Below are positions 8,262 through 18,504 of a stretch of 64,000 bases of DNA, one piece after another. The DNA comes from CAWEBF01 sp963807235 (GTDB lineage Bacteria > Acidobacteriota > Vicinamibacteria > Vicinamibacterales > UBA2999). Location: NCBI GenBank assembly GCA_963807235.1, contig CAWEBF010000023.1, positions 1-64,000 of the forward strand. Direction: 5' to 3'. The notes below the pieces were generated by a model. The model was given only the letters and a program-made list of their open reading frames with translations, was not told the DNA's origin and searched no databases. The translations under genes and the position numbers were made by a program. Numbering within the stretch: position 1 is the first letter of the stretch; every line of letters begins with the position of its first letter.

Positions 8262-9350
8262 GTGAGGGCGCGATTGGCGGGTACGTCCGTGTCCCGATGG
8301 TCCACCGCCGTGGTGGTCGTCGCATCGATGGCGCTCGGCTTCACCGGCCCTGGCGCCGCGCAGCAGCCAACGCCGGGGGCCGGCCGGCTGGCGCTTGAAC
8401 CGCTTGGAAAAACACAGGAAGCGGTCTTTCCGTATTTCGAGGGCTGGCACCGCAACGACGACGGCACCGCCACGATTCTTCTCGGCTACTACAACCGCAA
8501 CGTCGACCAGACGCTGGAGGTCCCGATCGGTCCGAACAACCGCATCGAGCCGGGCGGGCCGGATCGCGGGCAGCCGACGCACTTCCGGCCGCGCCGCCAC
8601 TTTGGTGTGTTCGCCATCACCGTTCCAAAGGACTTCGGCACCGAGAAGATCACCTGGACGCTGACGGCGAACAACCTGACCAATTCGACGACCGTCTGGT
8701 TGAATCCGCAGTACTTCGTCGAGCCGTTCAAGAACGCCGCGAACGGCAACACCCCGCCCCGCCTGAAGTTCGCGGAGAACGGCCCGGTGCTCCAGGGTCC
8801 CCCGCGCGCGCTCGCCCAGACGCTGGACGCCGTCGCCGGCCAACCCGTGACGCTCGCGCTGTGGGCCACCGACCTGCCCGCGACCTACGACGGGGCCACC
8901 AACAAGTTCCTCACGCCGGAAGAAGCGGCCGCCAAGCAAGCCAAGGCCGCGGCCGAAGCCGCGGCCCGTGGTGCCGCTGCTCGCGGGCGCGCCGCGGGGG
9001 CACGGGGCGCGGCTGAGCCTGCCCCGCTGGCTCTCATCAACGGTCAAGTGATCGCCGACGGCCGGGCTGCCGGTGGTGGTGGCGCGGCTGGTCAAGCTGG
9101 CCCCGCGGCGGACGTCACTATTGTCTGGCACAAGCATCGGGGCCCGGGTGACGTGACCTTCGCGCAGGCGCGAACGCCCGTGCAGTTGAAGGGCAACTTC
9201 ACGGCGTTCCAGAAGGCCGAGACCACGGCGACCTTCAGCGCGCCCGGTGAGTACATGCTGCGCGCGGTGGCCAACGATTCGTCGGGCGACGGCGGCGGCG
9301 GCGATCAGTGCTGCTGGACGACCGCGTTCGTACGCGTGAACGTCAAGTAG
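8262..9350 (+). CDS. Secreted protein of unknown function with Ala-rich insert
   Basis: The product (about 362 residues) is exported: the start MRARLAGTSVSRWSTAVVVV leads into a hydrophobic segment ending PGAAQQ. GTG at 8262 is chosen; GTG at 8289 is also possible. An N-terminal domain contains YFEGWHRNDDGTATILLGYY, suggesting a beta-sandwich. An Ala/Arg/Gly-rich low-complexity stretch (around 220-280) separates it from a C-terminal beta domain with VTIVWHKHRGPGDV and an unusual DQCCWTTAFVRV end. No family is recognised. Its position 8 bases after the cytochrome suggests the two act together outside the cytoplasm. Confidence 0.7.
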   Translation: MRARLAGTSVSRWSTAVVVVASMALGFTGPGAAQQPTPGAGRLALEPLGKTQEAVFPYFEGWHRNDDGTATILLGYYNRNVDQTLEVPIGPNNRIEPGGPDRGQPTHFRPRRHFGVFAITVPKDFGTEKITWTLTANNLTNSTTVWLNPQYFVEPFKNAANGNTPPRLKFAENGPVLQGPPRALAQTLDAVAGQPVTLALWATDLPATYDGATNKFLTPEEAAAKQAKAAAEAAARGAAARGRAAGARGAAEPAPLALINGQVIADGRAAGGGGAAGQAGPAADVTIVWHKHRGPGDVTFAQARTPVQLKGNFTAFQKAETTATFSAPGEYMLRAVANDSSGDGGGGDQCCWTTAFVRVNVK

Positions 9351-9382
9351 GCCATCCCTCCAGATCTGCCCTCGTACGTGCA

Positions 9383-9410
9383 ACGCCCCACCCGGTGTGG
9401 GGTGGGGCGT
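9383..9410. terminator. Bidirectional hairpin terminator
   Basis: ACGCCCCACC (9383-9392) and GGTGGGGCGT (9401-9410) form a perfect 10-bp stem with an 8-nt loop between two convergent genes. There is no strong U-tract, so it may act as a barrier hairpin for both directions. Confidence 0.6.
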
Positions 9411-9432
9411 GTGAGGGATGCCAGACGAGCGA

Positions 9433-10020
9433 CTACGAAGAGCGACGGCGCCGTGCCAACTGGAGGCCGCCGAGGCCGACCGCCAGAAGCGCCAGCATGC
9501 CAGGCTCGGGCACCTGCTGACGGATGCCGCCCTGGAAGAAGAACACGTTGTCGTTGTAGTCCTGATCGCCGCCACCGAACAGGTCCTCGAACCCAACCAG
9601 GTAGCCGGACCCAAGCGTCGCGTGGATCATCGGTCCGTCCACGGTGTTGTGGAGAACGTTGTCGGGGTTGCGGCTGGCCGCGCCCATGAAATACTCGCGA
9701 TTCGAGTCGCTCAGCACGCGGATCCCGAAGATCAGCTCGTCGCCCGCCACATGGCCGAACGCGCTGGGGTCGAACGTGACCGCCACGCCTGCGGGCTCGT
9801 CGTTCACGAGATACAACACCCGGCTGAACGCGGCGTCGTACAACCCGAGTTCGCTGACGTAGCCTGAACTCACGGGCTGGGTCGTAATCGTGACGTTCCC
9901 TCCCGCGTAGACGAGCGTCGCGCCGAGCACGGGCGCCGCGGACGCGGTCTGACCAACCAGTGCAGCAAGCAGCACGCTGGCGCCGACGATGACTGTCTTG
10001 ACTCTCTGTGCCGCTTTCAT
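9433..10020 (-). CDS. PEP-CTERM sorted exported protein, DUF4114-like
   Basis: This 195-residue exported protein has an N-terminal signal peptide (MKAAQRVKTVIVGASVLLAA). Its C-terminus carries the sorting signal VPEPGMLALLAVG followed by an RRRR tail, the substrate signature for exosortase and the PEP-CTERM pathway. The centre has GGGDQDYNDNVFFF, like the calcium-binding DYND motif of DUF4114 domains. A strong AGGAGG lies 7 bases before the ATG. An upstream ATG in the same frame is rejected because it lacks such a site and would precede the signal peptide. It stands alone; no exosortase gene is in this window. Confidence 0.8.
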   Translation of the reverse strand: MKAAQRVKTVIVGASVLLAALVGQTASAAPVLGATLVYAGGNVTITTQPVSSGYVSELGLYDAAFSRVLYLVNDEPAGVAVTFDPSAFGHVAGDELIFGIRVLSDSNREYFMGAASRNPDNVLHNTVDGPMIHATLGSGYLVGFEDLFGGGDQDYNDNVFFFQGGIRQQVPEPGMLALLAVGLGGLQLARRRRSS

Positions 10021-10216
10021 CAAATCCTCCTGTGACCGGTCCGACCGGTTTCCGGTCAACCTTTTCGCAAGAGGAACGCCACGGACAGGGGTGCGACCTG
10101 GCGTGCAACGGCCTGCGACCGCGGGCGACGCGCCGCTCAGATAAGTCGGGGAATGGAGGACTTAAGGGACGAGAAGATGCGGCGATTCGACTGCGGCCTC
10201 CGCGCCGGGAGGGCGG

Positions 10217-10246
10217 TTGCGCAGCGATTCACCCGTCCTGTACCAT
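10217..10246 (+). promoter_or_regulatory. Possible promoter of the tRNA-Ala gene
   Basis: TTGCGC (10217-10222), an 18-bp spacer and TACCAT (10241-10246) lie 17 bases upstream of the tRNA. Both boxes deviate from the sigma-70 consensus. Confidence 0.4.
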
Positions 10247-10263
10247 GGAGGTCTTACCACAGT

Positions 10264-10339
10264 GGGCCAGTAGCGCAGTTGGGAGCGCGCATGAATGGCA
10301 TTCATGAGGTCACCGGTTCGATCCCGGTCTGGTCCACCA
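10264..10339 (+). tRNA. tRNA-Ala (anticodon GGC)
   Basis: The 76-nt sequence folds into a cloverleaf. The acceptor stem GGGCCAG/CTGGTCC contains the G3-U70 pair that identifies alanine tRNAs. The D stem is GCGC/GCGC. The anticodon stem CATGA/TCATG encloses ATGGCAT, which places GGC at positions 34-36. The T arm is ACCGG-TTCGATC-CCGGT. CCA is encoded at the 3' end. Confidence 0.95.
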
Positions 10340-10459
10340 TTCCTTCATTCCCGGCGTCGATCGGCCGCAAGTAGCTGAAGGCCGGCTTCGCCGATCGTCA
10401 GGGGCTTCGTAACCCTCACCAATTCCTCACAGAATCCAGCTAGGATCGCGCCCTGACCG

Positions 10460-12406
10460 ATGGCCATCCGTGACTGGCTGAAGCCGCCGCGACGTCTCAT
10501 CGCACTGTTTCTACTAGTGACGCTCGTGCCGTCGCTGGCGCTGGTCGCTTCGGGCTGGCGTCTGCTGGAACAGGATCGCGCCCTTTCGGTCAATCAGCTC
10601 GCCGAGCGTCGCGATCAGGCAGCCGACCTGGCGGTGTCTGATCTCGAACGTCTGGTCTCTCTGGCTGAACAGGCGCTCGGCGACCCACAGTTGCTCCGTT
10701 CCGTCGCCGACCGCGATGACGATGTCGTGGGCGTGACGTTCGGAACCGAGCGAGTGGATGCGTTTCCGGACGGGCGGTTGACGTTCTATCCGCGCACCGA
10801 GGCCGGCGTCGAAGCACAGCCAGAGCACTTCGCCGAAGCCGAGCGCCTCGAGTTCCAACAACAGGCGTTGCCGGCAGCGACTTTGGCGTATCGCGGTTTG
10901 GCGCGATCGCCCGATCCCGCCCTTCGCGCCGGGGCGCTCATCCGTCTGGCGCGGACGCTTCGCAAGACCGGAGAGAACGGGAAAGCGCTGGACGTGTATG
11001 CCGACGTCGGTCAGTTGTCAGGCGCGGCTGTCGGCGGCGTTCCAGCCGACCTTCTCGCGCGCTGGGCCAGATGCGAACTGCTCGAGTCAGCGCAGCGACG
11101 CGACGACCTTCGGCGGGAAGCGCGCGCCCTGCACGCGAACTTGATGCACGGACGCTGGCATCTCGACCGCGCCACCTACGAGTTGCACGCAGCAGATGTC
11201 CGTCGCTGGGCGGGGTCGGATCCGGCAGCAGCTGGTGCCAGAGACCGTCTTGCCCTGGCCGCGGCCGTCGAGATTCTCTGGAACGACTGGCAGGCGGGGG
11301 CGACCGATCGCACCTCCGGATCAGGCCGGCGGGTGATCAACACGTCGGGGGCTCGCATCACCGTTTTGTGGAAGGGCAACGGCGATCGGCTGGCCGCCCT
11401 TGTCGCCGGGCCCGCATTCATCGAGCGGCAGTGGCTGACCGGGATCAAGCCCGCCCTCGATCGGCAACGCATGCACGTCGAGCTTGGCGAGGCCACGCGC
11501 GACACCGGCAACCCGAAGGCACGCCGGGCAACGGACGAAACGGGCCTGCCCTGGGATGTGGTTGTCGGCGACGTCGATCCGCAGCGCGAACTGACGCGCA
11601 TCGCCGGGCGACGGACGCTGTGGCTGTGGGGCCTCGTCCTCCTGATGACCGTCACGGCCGGAGGCGTCGTCATCATCACGCGCACCGTCGTCCGCGATCT
11701 GGCTGTTGCGCGCCTGCAGACCGATTTCGTGTCGGCGGTGTCACACGAGTTCCGCACGCCGCTCACCTCGCTTCGCCAGCTCACCGAGGTCCTGCTCGAT
11801 GGCCGGTTGGTCGCCGAGGACCGGCGCGAGACCTACTATCGCGCGCTGGCGCGACAGACCGAGCGGTTGCACCGGCTGGTGGAGAGCCTGCTCGACTTCG
11901 GTCGCATGGAAGCGGGCACCTCGCCGTACCGGCTGGAGCCGCTCGACGCTTGCGCGCTGATCCGCTCGGTCGTCGAGGAGTTTCAGCAGGACAGCGCCGC
12001 CGACGGGTATCAGGTGGAGCTGCATGTGGACGGCCTGGGCGCTGCACCGCCGACGATTACCGGCGATCGCGAGGCGCTGACGCACGCCGTCTGGAACCTT
12101 CTCGACAACGCGGTGAAGTACTCCCCCGAGTGCCGCACGGTATGGGTGGACGTCGAACGAACCGGGTCGCGCCTGGCGATCCGCGTGCGCGATCGCGGAC
12201 TCGGCGTCCCACACCACGAGCGCGCGGAGATCTTCGGGCGATTCGTGCGCGGCACCGACGCGAAGGCGCTGGGCATCAAAGGCACCGGCATCGGCCTCGC
12301 CATGGTCCGGCACATCGTCTCCGCGCACGGCGGCGACGTCCTGGTGGCGAGTGAACCAGGCGGCGGCAGCACATTCACGATCGTCCTGCCATGCCCCGCA
12401 TCCTGA
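10460..12406 (+). CDS. Membrane sensor histidine kinase
   Basis: The 648-residue protein senses an unknown signal and phosphorylates the response regulator encoded next to it. TM1 lies at about 11-33. A periplasmic region of about 350 residues follows, including a helical, tetratricopeptide-like stretch (about 130-250). TM2 lies at about 387-411. The HisKA domain has SHEFRTPL with His429, and the ATPase domain has NLLDNAVKYS (about 546), DRGLGVP (about 578) and GTGIGLAMV (about 609). The stop lies 16 bases inside the regulator gene, so they form one operon. A -10-like TAGGAT (10441-10446) suggests a short leader. The large extracytoplasmic helical domain is unusual for this class. Confidence 0.93.
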   Translation: MAIRDWLKPPRRLIALFLLVTLVPSLALVASGWRLLEQDRALSVNQLAERRDQAADLAVSDLERLVSLAEQALGDPQLLRSVADRDDDVVGVTFGTERVDAFPDGRLTFYPRTEAGVEAQPEHFAEAERLEFQQQALPAATLAYRGLARSPDPALRAGALIRLARTLRKTGENGKALDVYADVGQLSGAAVGGVPADLLARWARCELLESAQRRDDLRREARALHANLMHGRWHLDRATYELHAADVRRWAGSDPAAAGARDRLALAAAVEILWNDWQAGATDRTSGSGRRVINTSGARITVLWKGNGDRLAALVAGPAFIERQWLTGIKPALDRQRMHVELGEATRDTGNPKARRATDETGLPWDVVVGDVDPQRELTRIAGRRTLWLWGLVLLMTVTAGGVVIITRTVVRDLAVARLQTDFVSAVSHEFRTPLTSLRQLTEVLLDGRLVAEDRRETYYRALARQTERLHRLVESLLDFGRMEAGTSPYRLEPLDACALIRSVVEEFQQDSAADGYQVELHVDGLGAAPPTITGDREALTHAVWNLLDNAVKYSPECRTVWVDVERTGSRLAIRVRDRGLGVPHHERAEIFGRFVRGTDAKALGIKGTGIGLAMVRHIVSAHGGDVLVASEPGGGSTFTIVLPCPAS

Positions 12407-13065
12407 TCGTCGAAGACGAGGCCGACATCGCGCTGGCGCTGAGCGACGACCTGACGCTGGAGGGGCATCAGGTCGAAGTCATTGGAGACGGAGAGACAGC
12501 GGTCCGGCGCGGCCGCGAACCCGGCTGGGAACTGATTGTGCTCGACGTCATGCTCCCGAGGAAGGACGGGTTCGATGTCTGTCGTGACCTGCGACGCGGT
12601 GGCATCCTCACGCCGATCATCCTGCTCACGGCAAAAACACAGGAAGCCGAGAAGATTCTCGGCCTCGAACTTGGCGCCGACGACTACGTGACCAAGCCGT
12701 TCAGCCCACGGGAGCTGCGCGCCCGCATCAAGGCCGTGCTCCGTCGTCAGGCGCCGGGCTCCGGCGAGACCTTCCACTTTGGCGACGTGGAGGTCGATTT
12801 CGCGCGAGCCGAGGTGCGCCGCAACGGCCAGACCCTTGACCTCACGAAGCTGGAGTTCAAGCTCCTCGAAACGTTTATCCGCCGCCGCGGCCGGCTTCTC
12901 ACGCGCGATCAGCTGCTCGACGCAGCCTGGGATCCCAACACGCACGTGACCGACCGCGCCGTGGACGCGCACATCGTCAACCTGCGGCGGAAGATCGAGC
13001 CGCGTCCGGCCGAGCCGCGCTATCTGCAGAGCGTGCGGGGATTGGGGTACCGGTTCGATGGCTGA
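12391..13065 (+). CDS. OmpR-family response regulator
   Basis: This is a 224-residue DNA-binding regulator. The receiver domain (1-120) has the acidic pair in VEDE (residues 7-10), phospho-acceptor Asp52 in IVLDVMLP, Thr80 and Lys102 (TKPF). The winged-helix DNA-binding domain (about 130-224) contains LTKLEFKLLETF and the closing SVRGLGYRFDG typical of OmpR/PhoB proteins. It overlaps the sensor kinase by 16 bases and is its obvious partner. The target genes are not evident; the next gene downstream encodes an exported PD40 protein. Confidence 0.95.
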   Translation: MPRILIVEDEADIALALSDDLTLEGHQVEVIGDGETAVRRGREPGWELIVLDVMLPRKDGFDVCRDLRRGGILTPIILLTAKTQEAEKILGLELGADDYVTKPFSPRELRARIKAVLRRQAPGSGETFHFGDVEVDFARAEVRRNGQTLDLTKLEFKLLETFIRRRGRLLTRDQLLDAAWDPNTHVTDRAVDAHIVNLRRKIEPRPAEPRYLQSVRGLGYRFDG

Positions 13066-13141
13066 AACCTTCATCGGATCCTCACGGTCGCGCTCATCGC
13101 GTGCTCGCAGTCGTCCGCCAGAGTGGCGTCAGGAGGCGAAT

Positions 13142-15205
13142 ATGAGAGTCATGCCACTTGTGCGGGTCGCGTTCGTCGATCGTACTGGCCGGTGTCAGCC
13201 TGTCGGCGCAGAGCCTGAGCGTTGAACTGCAGCGGATCACCCAGCAGGCCACCGTCAGCGGAGATTTGCGCGCGGCAATCGACGGTTACAAGCGAATCGT
13301 GGCCAGGGCCGGCTCGAACCGCGAGGTTGCGGCCCAGGCGCTGGTGCGGATGGCCGAGTCGTATCAGAAGCTCGGCGACGCTGAGGCGCGGACGGTCTAT
13401 GCAGCGCATCGTGCGCGAGTTCCCCGACCGGAAGGAAGAAGCGGCCCTGGCGAGCGCGCGCCTGGGCGGCGCAGCGCCCGTCGCGAACGTGAAGGGTGAC
13501 CGGGCAGTGTGGACCGGCCCCGGCGTCGACATGACCGGCCGCGTCTCTCCCGATGGCAGGCTCATCAGCTTCGTCGATTGGAGAAACGGACGTCTGATGC
13601 TTCGCGACGTGGCGACCAATGTCGATCGCGCGCTGACAACGGCCAATCTGCGGGCGCAGTGGTCGGCGGTGTCGAAGGACGGCAAACAGATCGTCTACGA
13701 GGCGGTGGGAGCCAGTCCCGAGGTCCACATCGCGGCGCTGTCCGCGAGCGGGCTGTTGGAACCTCGTCGACTTGTCATCGCGAACGCGGTCAGTTTCAGT
13801 TCGTTTGACTGGTCTCCTGACGGCAAACGGGTTGCGGCTGCATTCGACCACATGGACGGAACCGGCCAGATTGGGGTCATCGCGGTGGCAGACGGCTCGT
13901 TCCGGAGCTTGAAATCCGTCGACCGGGGAACTGTCGGCAAAGTCGCCAGCCCCTACATCCATCTTCTTTTCGCCCGATGGCAAGTACCTCGCGTACGACC
14001 GTCCCCCAACGGGCACGAGTCAACAGCGCGACGTCTTCGTGCTCGCTATTAACGGAGGTCGCGACCTCCCAGCGGTCGTGCATGGTGCCAATGACCTCGT
14101 CATGGGATGGTCCCCCGACGGCACCCGGCTCCTGTTCCGCAGCGATCGGACAGGCTCGTGGGGCCTGTGGGCCCAGCCGTTCGCGGACGGTGTGTCGCAA
14201 GGGGGACCCGAACTGCTCAAGTCCGACATCGGACGGAGTGTCTCGCTTGGTGTGACGACGTCCGGCGCACTCTACCTTTACAAACGCATCAGCACTCGTG
14301 ACCTCACTATTGCTCGGGTCGATCTCGCCGCGGGCAAGCTCCTCGGACCTCCCGTGGGCTTCCCGCAGGGCTTCGTTGAAGGCGCCCAGAATGCCACGTG
14401 GTCGCCGGACGGAAAATACCTGGCGTATCTTGTGACATGTGACGACGGCTGCCTTGCGATCCGATCGGTCGCCACTGGGGCGGTGCGTCGACTGGCGCCG
14501 ACCATGACCAACGTCGGCGGACCAAGTTGGTCGCCTGACGGCCGCTCGATCCTGGCCAGTGGTAGAGACGCGATGGGACGTGAGGGAATGTTTCGGTTCG
14601 ATGTGCAGTCGGGCGAGGCGTCCCCCGTGATCCTGGGTGACGGACTCCAGGCGCTCCTTAGAGGGTGGTCACCGGACGGCACCAAGGTGTATTTCGGTCG
14701 TATCGATGGTGTCGTCGAGCGGGACCTGGCGTCTGGATCGGAACGGATGGTCCACCTGGAGGCTGGGGGATTGAGACTTGCCCAGCTCTCGCCTGACGGC
14801 CGATACGTCTTCGGCATCGCAGGTTTCGACCCGTCGACGCAATCGGCCAGTCTCCTGGTGGTGCCGGTTGCCGGAGGCCCGCCTCGCGAGTTGTTCCGGG
14901 TGTCGGCAACCGTGGGATTCACGCCCGGACCGTTCGCCTGGACGCCCGACAGCAGCGCAATGCTCGCGATCAAGAACATCGGGTCCAGCAGGGAACTCTG
15001 GCTGGTTCCGGTCGCGGGCGGGGCACAGCGAAAGCTCGATATCGACCCGGACATCTGGCTGGAGGGAAGGACGGGCGGGCGGGACTCGGGCTTCAGCCTG
15101 TCTCCGGACGGACGCAGCATCGCGTTCCAGACCGGGAGAGCAGCAGCTGAAGTCTGGGCGCTCGAAAACTTCCTGCCCAGCACGAGTGCCACCGTTCGGC
15201 GCTGA
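13142..15205 (+). CDS. Secreted TPR-PD40 (TolB-like beta-propeller) protein, frameshifted
   Basis: The product is about 685 residues: a signal-like start, a short helical TPR-like segment (ITQQATVSGDLRAAIDGYKR), then at least six PD40/WD40-like propeller repeats recognised by the recurring WSPDG and SPDGK words (for example WSPDGTRLLF, WSPDGKYLAY, LSPDGRSIAF). PD40 propellers usually bind peptides or other proteins at the cell surface. A clear AGGAGG precedes the ATG. The frame changes near 13175, 13398 and 13970; conserved repeat sequence continues across each change, so sequencing indels are the simplest explanation. It follows the two-component genes by 76 bases. Confidence 0.7.
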
Positions 15206-15247
15206 TTGGCAGCCTCGACTCGACCCGTGCAGGAATTCGGATTGAGG

Positions 15248-15273
15248 TGAACGCCGGCAAAAGCCGGCGTTCA
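15248..15273. terminator. Bidirectional hairpin terminator
   Basis: A perfect 11-bp stem TGAACGCCGGC / GCCGGCGTTCA closes an AAAA loop. It lies between convergent genes, 42 bases after the PD40 stop and 6 before the kinase stop, so it can serve both. Confidence 0.75.
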
Positions 15274-15279
15274 ACTTTC

Positions 15280-18130
15280 CTACTGAAGCTTTGCTGCTTC
15301 TGCTTGCGCCTGCTTCAAGAGCGGAACGTCCGTGTCGGCCTGCTTCCACAGGGTGAGGAAGTCCTCGTAGGCCACACGGGCGCGCGCCGTGTCGCCGCTG
15401 GCGACGAGCGCTCTGGCCAGTTGCAGGCGCGCGAGGGCGTCGACGGGATCTTCCATGACAATGCCGCGGTGGCTGATGATCTTCTGGAACTCGTCGGCCG
15501 CCTCCGCGGGCTTCTGCGCGCTGAGGTACGTCAGGCCGCGCACGTACGCGGGATAGAGGCTGCCGAAACTGGCGATGAAGGCCGTGGCCGGCAGGGCAAA
15601 TTCGTTCGCCAGGGCGGGGTCGAGCCCAGTGAGCGCTTCGGCAAGCTTTCCCTGCTTCAGTGCAATCAGGCCACGAAGCGCGGGGAGATAGCTGATGTTC
15701 ACGGTCGTGTCCTGCGGAAAGCGCGCTTCGAGATCCTTCAAAAGCGTCTGCGATCGCGACAGCTCACCGGTCAGCGCCAGCGCGAAGGCGGCGGCGTATG
15801 ACACGTCGCGGCCTGTCGACATGTCCAGTGCCAGCGCGGCGGTTCGACGAGCCTCCGCGACGTTGCCCATGAGCGCGTGCCACACCGCCGGCGCCGCTTG
15901 AAACACCGCCGCAACTTCACGCTGGCGGGCCTTCTCGGACAGATCGACCGCGCGCCGCGCAAGCGAGCCTGCGCGCTCCAGCTGGCCCGATCGGGCGAGG
16001 GCGAGCGCCTTGAAGTGGGTCAACTCGGGCTCGGCCGCGTTACCTTGGGCCCGCGCGAACTCCCGTTCCATGGCCGCGTCGTCCCCTCTGAGGAACGCGA
16101 GGTTGAAAATGGTGGCGAGTGAACTCGGGCCCCGATACCTTCCGGTCCGCAGCTCGCTGGAGCGCCTTTGCAGCTTCGTCGAGCCGATCGAGATACATGT
16201 AGCAGGCTGCGGCATTGAGATATCCGAACTGCGACTGGGGATCCGCAGCCTCCGCTTTCGCGGCGCGTTCAATGCAGCCCTCATACTGGCCCGATCCCTT
16301 CGTCACGAAGCCGGATGCCAGACCGTACTAGTTGAACGTGCGCGGATAGGTCTGTGCCCACAGGTCGAAGGCCTGGAGCGCCAGCTCGAGATTGCCGGTG
16401 ACCTGGCGATGATAGGTCGCCGTGATGAAGAACTTTTCATCGTCGGTGGCCCGCTCGCGAAGCTCGAACGCCCGCGTTGTGTGTTGCATCCCGAGCACGG
16501 ACTCGCCGGCGATGCTGTACGCGGTTCCTAATCGTGCGTGCGCCACAGCAAAGCCGTCGTCGATCTCGACGGCGCGCTTGAACTGCTCTATCGCAGCAGG
16601 CCGCCCTCGTCCCGCGCACCTGCAAACCTGCGCTGTACGCTTTCAACGCGTCGAGCGATGCCGTGCTGACGTCGGGAAGCGGCCGGTTGTGCTCATCGAG
16701 CGTCGAGAGTGACTCACCGAGTCGCACTCTCAACCGGCTCGCGATGTCGCTCAACGCGTTCAACACGTCTTCCTTCCTCGCGACCTGCTCCTGTTCCTCG
16801 CCGAGCACTTCGCCGCTGCGGCATCCGGTGGCGCGCACACCAAGAACGTATTGAGCGCCGAGGCTGGCGATGCTCCCTTCGAGAATGGCGCCGCCGCCCA
16901 TCCGCTCGCAGATGTCACGGGCGATGGCCGGAGTGAGCTTCGCGCCCGCCGGCTGGCCCATCAGCCGCAGCAGCTGCTGGATGCGCGTGTCCGAGGTCAG
17001 GCTGAGGAACGTTGACTGCTGGAGCTGAATCGCCAGCCCTTGTCGCAGAGTGCCGTCGAACACCGGATCGCCAGTGGTGTTTGCGAAGTCGGCGAGGACC
17101 ACGGTTTCCTTGTCGGTGAGCGGCGCCGGACGGCGCGAGGACAACGATACCAATAGCCGCCGCCAATCGCCGCGATCGCAAGCAGCGCTCCCGCGGTCAG
17201 CAACAGCATGCCTCGTCGCGCGGGCGCGGGCGCCGCGCGACCGACAGCGGCAGTCGCGGTTCCGTCTGTATCCCGCTTCAGCCGCTGCAGGTCGGCGCGC
17301 AGATCGGCCGCCTGCGTGTAGCGCAACGTTCGATCTTTTTCGAGCGCCTTCAGAACGATCTCGTCGAACCGGACCGTCAGCTCGGGACGCAGCGTCGATG
17401 GCGCTTGCGGCTGTTCATGAAGGATCGCCGCCGCGACGACCGCGCCGTTCGCGCCCGCAAAGGCCGGACGCCCGGTTGCCATCTGGAAGAGGACGAGCCC
17501 GAGCGAGAACACGTCCGTTCGTGCGTCGACCTCGTCGCCGCGCAGCTGCTCGGGTGACATGTAGGCGAGCGTGCCGACGGCCGCCCCTTCGGCGGTCAAC
17601 ATCGGCCGTGCGGCGTCCATTTGGGTGACGGAGTCCGCATTTGCGACTCGCGGCGCCGTCTTGGCAACGCCGAAGTCGAGAAGCTTCGGGCCCCATGCCG
17701 TCAGAAAGACATTCGCCGGTTTGATGTCGCGATGAACGATTCCGGCGGCATGCGCCGCAGCGAGCGAGTCGGCCAGTGCAATCGCCGTCTCCAGCAGGAT
17801 CGGGAGGTCGAGCGGTCCCTTGCGCAGCCGCACCTCGAGCGTTTCGCCCTGGAGGAACTCCATGACGATGAACGCCTGCTGATCCGGGGTTTCGCCGACG
17901 TCGTAAATCGCGCAGATGTGTGGATGGTGCAGCGCCGCGACCGTCCGCGCTTCGCGCTGAAAACGCTCGTGTGCCAGGTCGGAGCTGGTGAGCCCCGGCG
18001 ACAGCACCTTGATGGCGACCTCGCGGTCCAGGCGTGTGTCGCGCGCGCGATAGACCTCGCCCATGCCGCCTGCGCCGACAACGGCAACGATTTCGTATCG
18101 GCCAAGCCGAGTGCCAGCGGACAACGTCAT
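15280..18130 (-). CDS. Membrane Ser/Thr protein kinase with C-terminal TPR region; frameshifts and an in-frame TAG
   Basis: The N-terminal kinase domain is complete: glycine loop VGAGGMGEVY, lysine in VAIKVL, HRDIKPAN, LLDFGVAK and YMSPEQL. One TM helix follows at about residue 320. The periplasmic part begins with VLADFANTTGDPVFDGTLRQ, the TPR-linked sensor domain common in acidobacterial kinases, and continues into TPRs ending LLKQAQAEAAKLQ. The kinase half reads cleanly, but the sensor half has frame changes near 17150, 16600 and 16120 and a TAG at 16328-16330 where the paralogue at 24271 reads on through AW. It may be a decaying pseudogene or several sequencing errors. It is clearly paralogous to the gene at 24271-27104. 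Confidence 0.75.
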
Positions 18131-18504
18131 TCGAACAGCTGAAGCGGGAGCCTCGCGGCGATTCTATACTTGTCGCTGCGCACACGCCGCCGCGCGCGGC
18201 AACATCGATTGTCAGCGCTACGCGTGGGCAACGATCTGATGCCTCGACCCGCCTCAGCCACGGCATTACGGGTTGGTTCCAACTGGAGGCCGTTCGACAG
18301 CGGCACGTTCACAGCCGTTCGAGCTGCCCCACGGCATTTCGGAAGTTCCTCACCACATATCGCAGCTCGTCCGGCCGGATGAACGAATCGCCCGCGGGTG
18401 GTTCGTGCGCCGGCGTGAAAATCCCAATGAATCGGCCGGACCATGCCTTCCTCTGCGCCGGCATACGCGTTGCTGCCGAAGCACGCAGCAACTTGGAGGA
18501 GCTC
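18131..18504. other. Divergent intergenic region
   Basis: The gap separates the kinase and the outer-membrane protein genes. A TATAGAAT-like -10 on the minus strand (18161-18168) could serve the kinase. A GGAGGAG ribosome-binding site for the right gene lies at the end. On the minus strand at 18309-18450 a short frame ends in PDELRYVVRNFRNAVGQLER, which looks protein-like, but no start or family is visible. Confidence 0.4.

Noticed and set aside
8199..9614. 471-codon minus-strand frame across the secreted companion gene
   Set aside because: The plus-strand frame has a signal peptide and a consistent protein pattern; the minus frame is a shadow.
13255..14016. 253-codon minus-strand frame across the PD40 gene
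   Set aside because: The plus strand has propeller repeats and an AGGAGG start; the minus frame has no features.
18309..18450. Protein-like tail (PDELRYVVRNFRNAVGQLER) on the minus strand
   Set aside because: No start codon, ribosome site or family could be found; may be chance or a small gene remnant, so it was not called.
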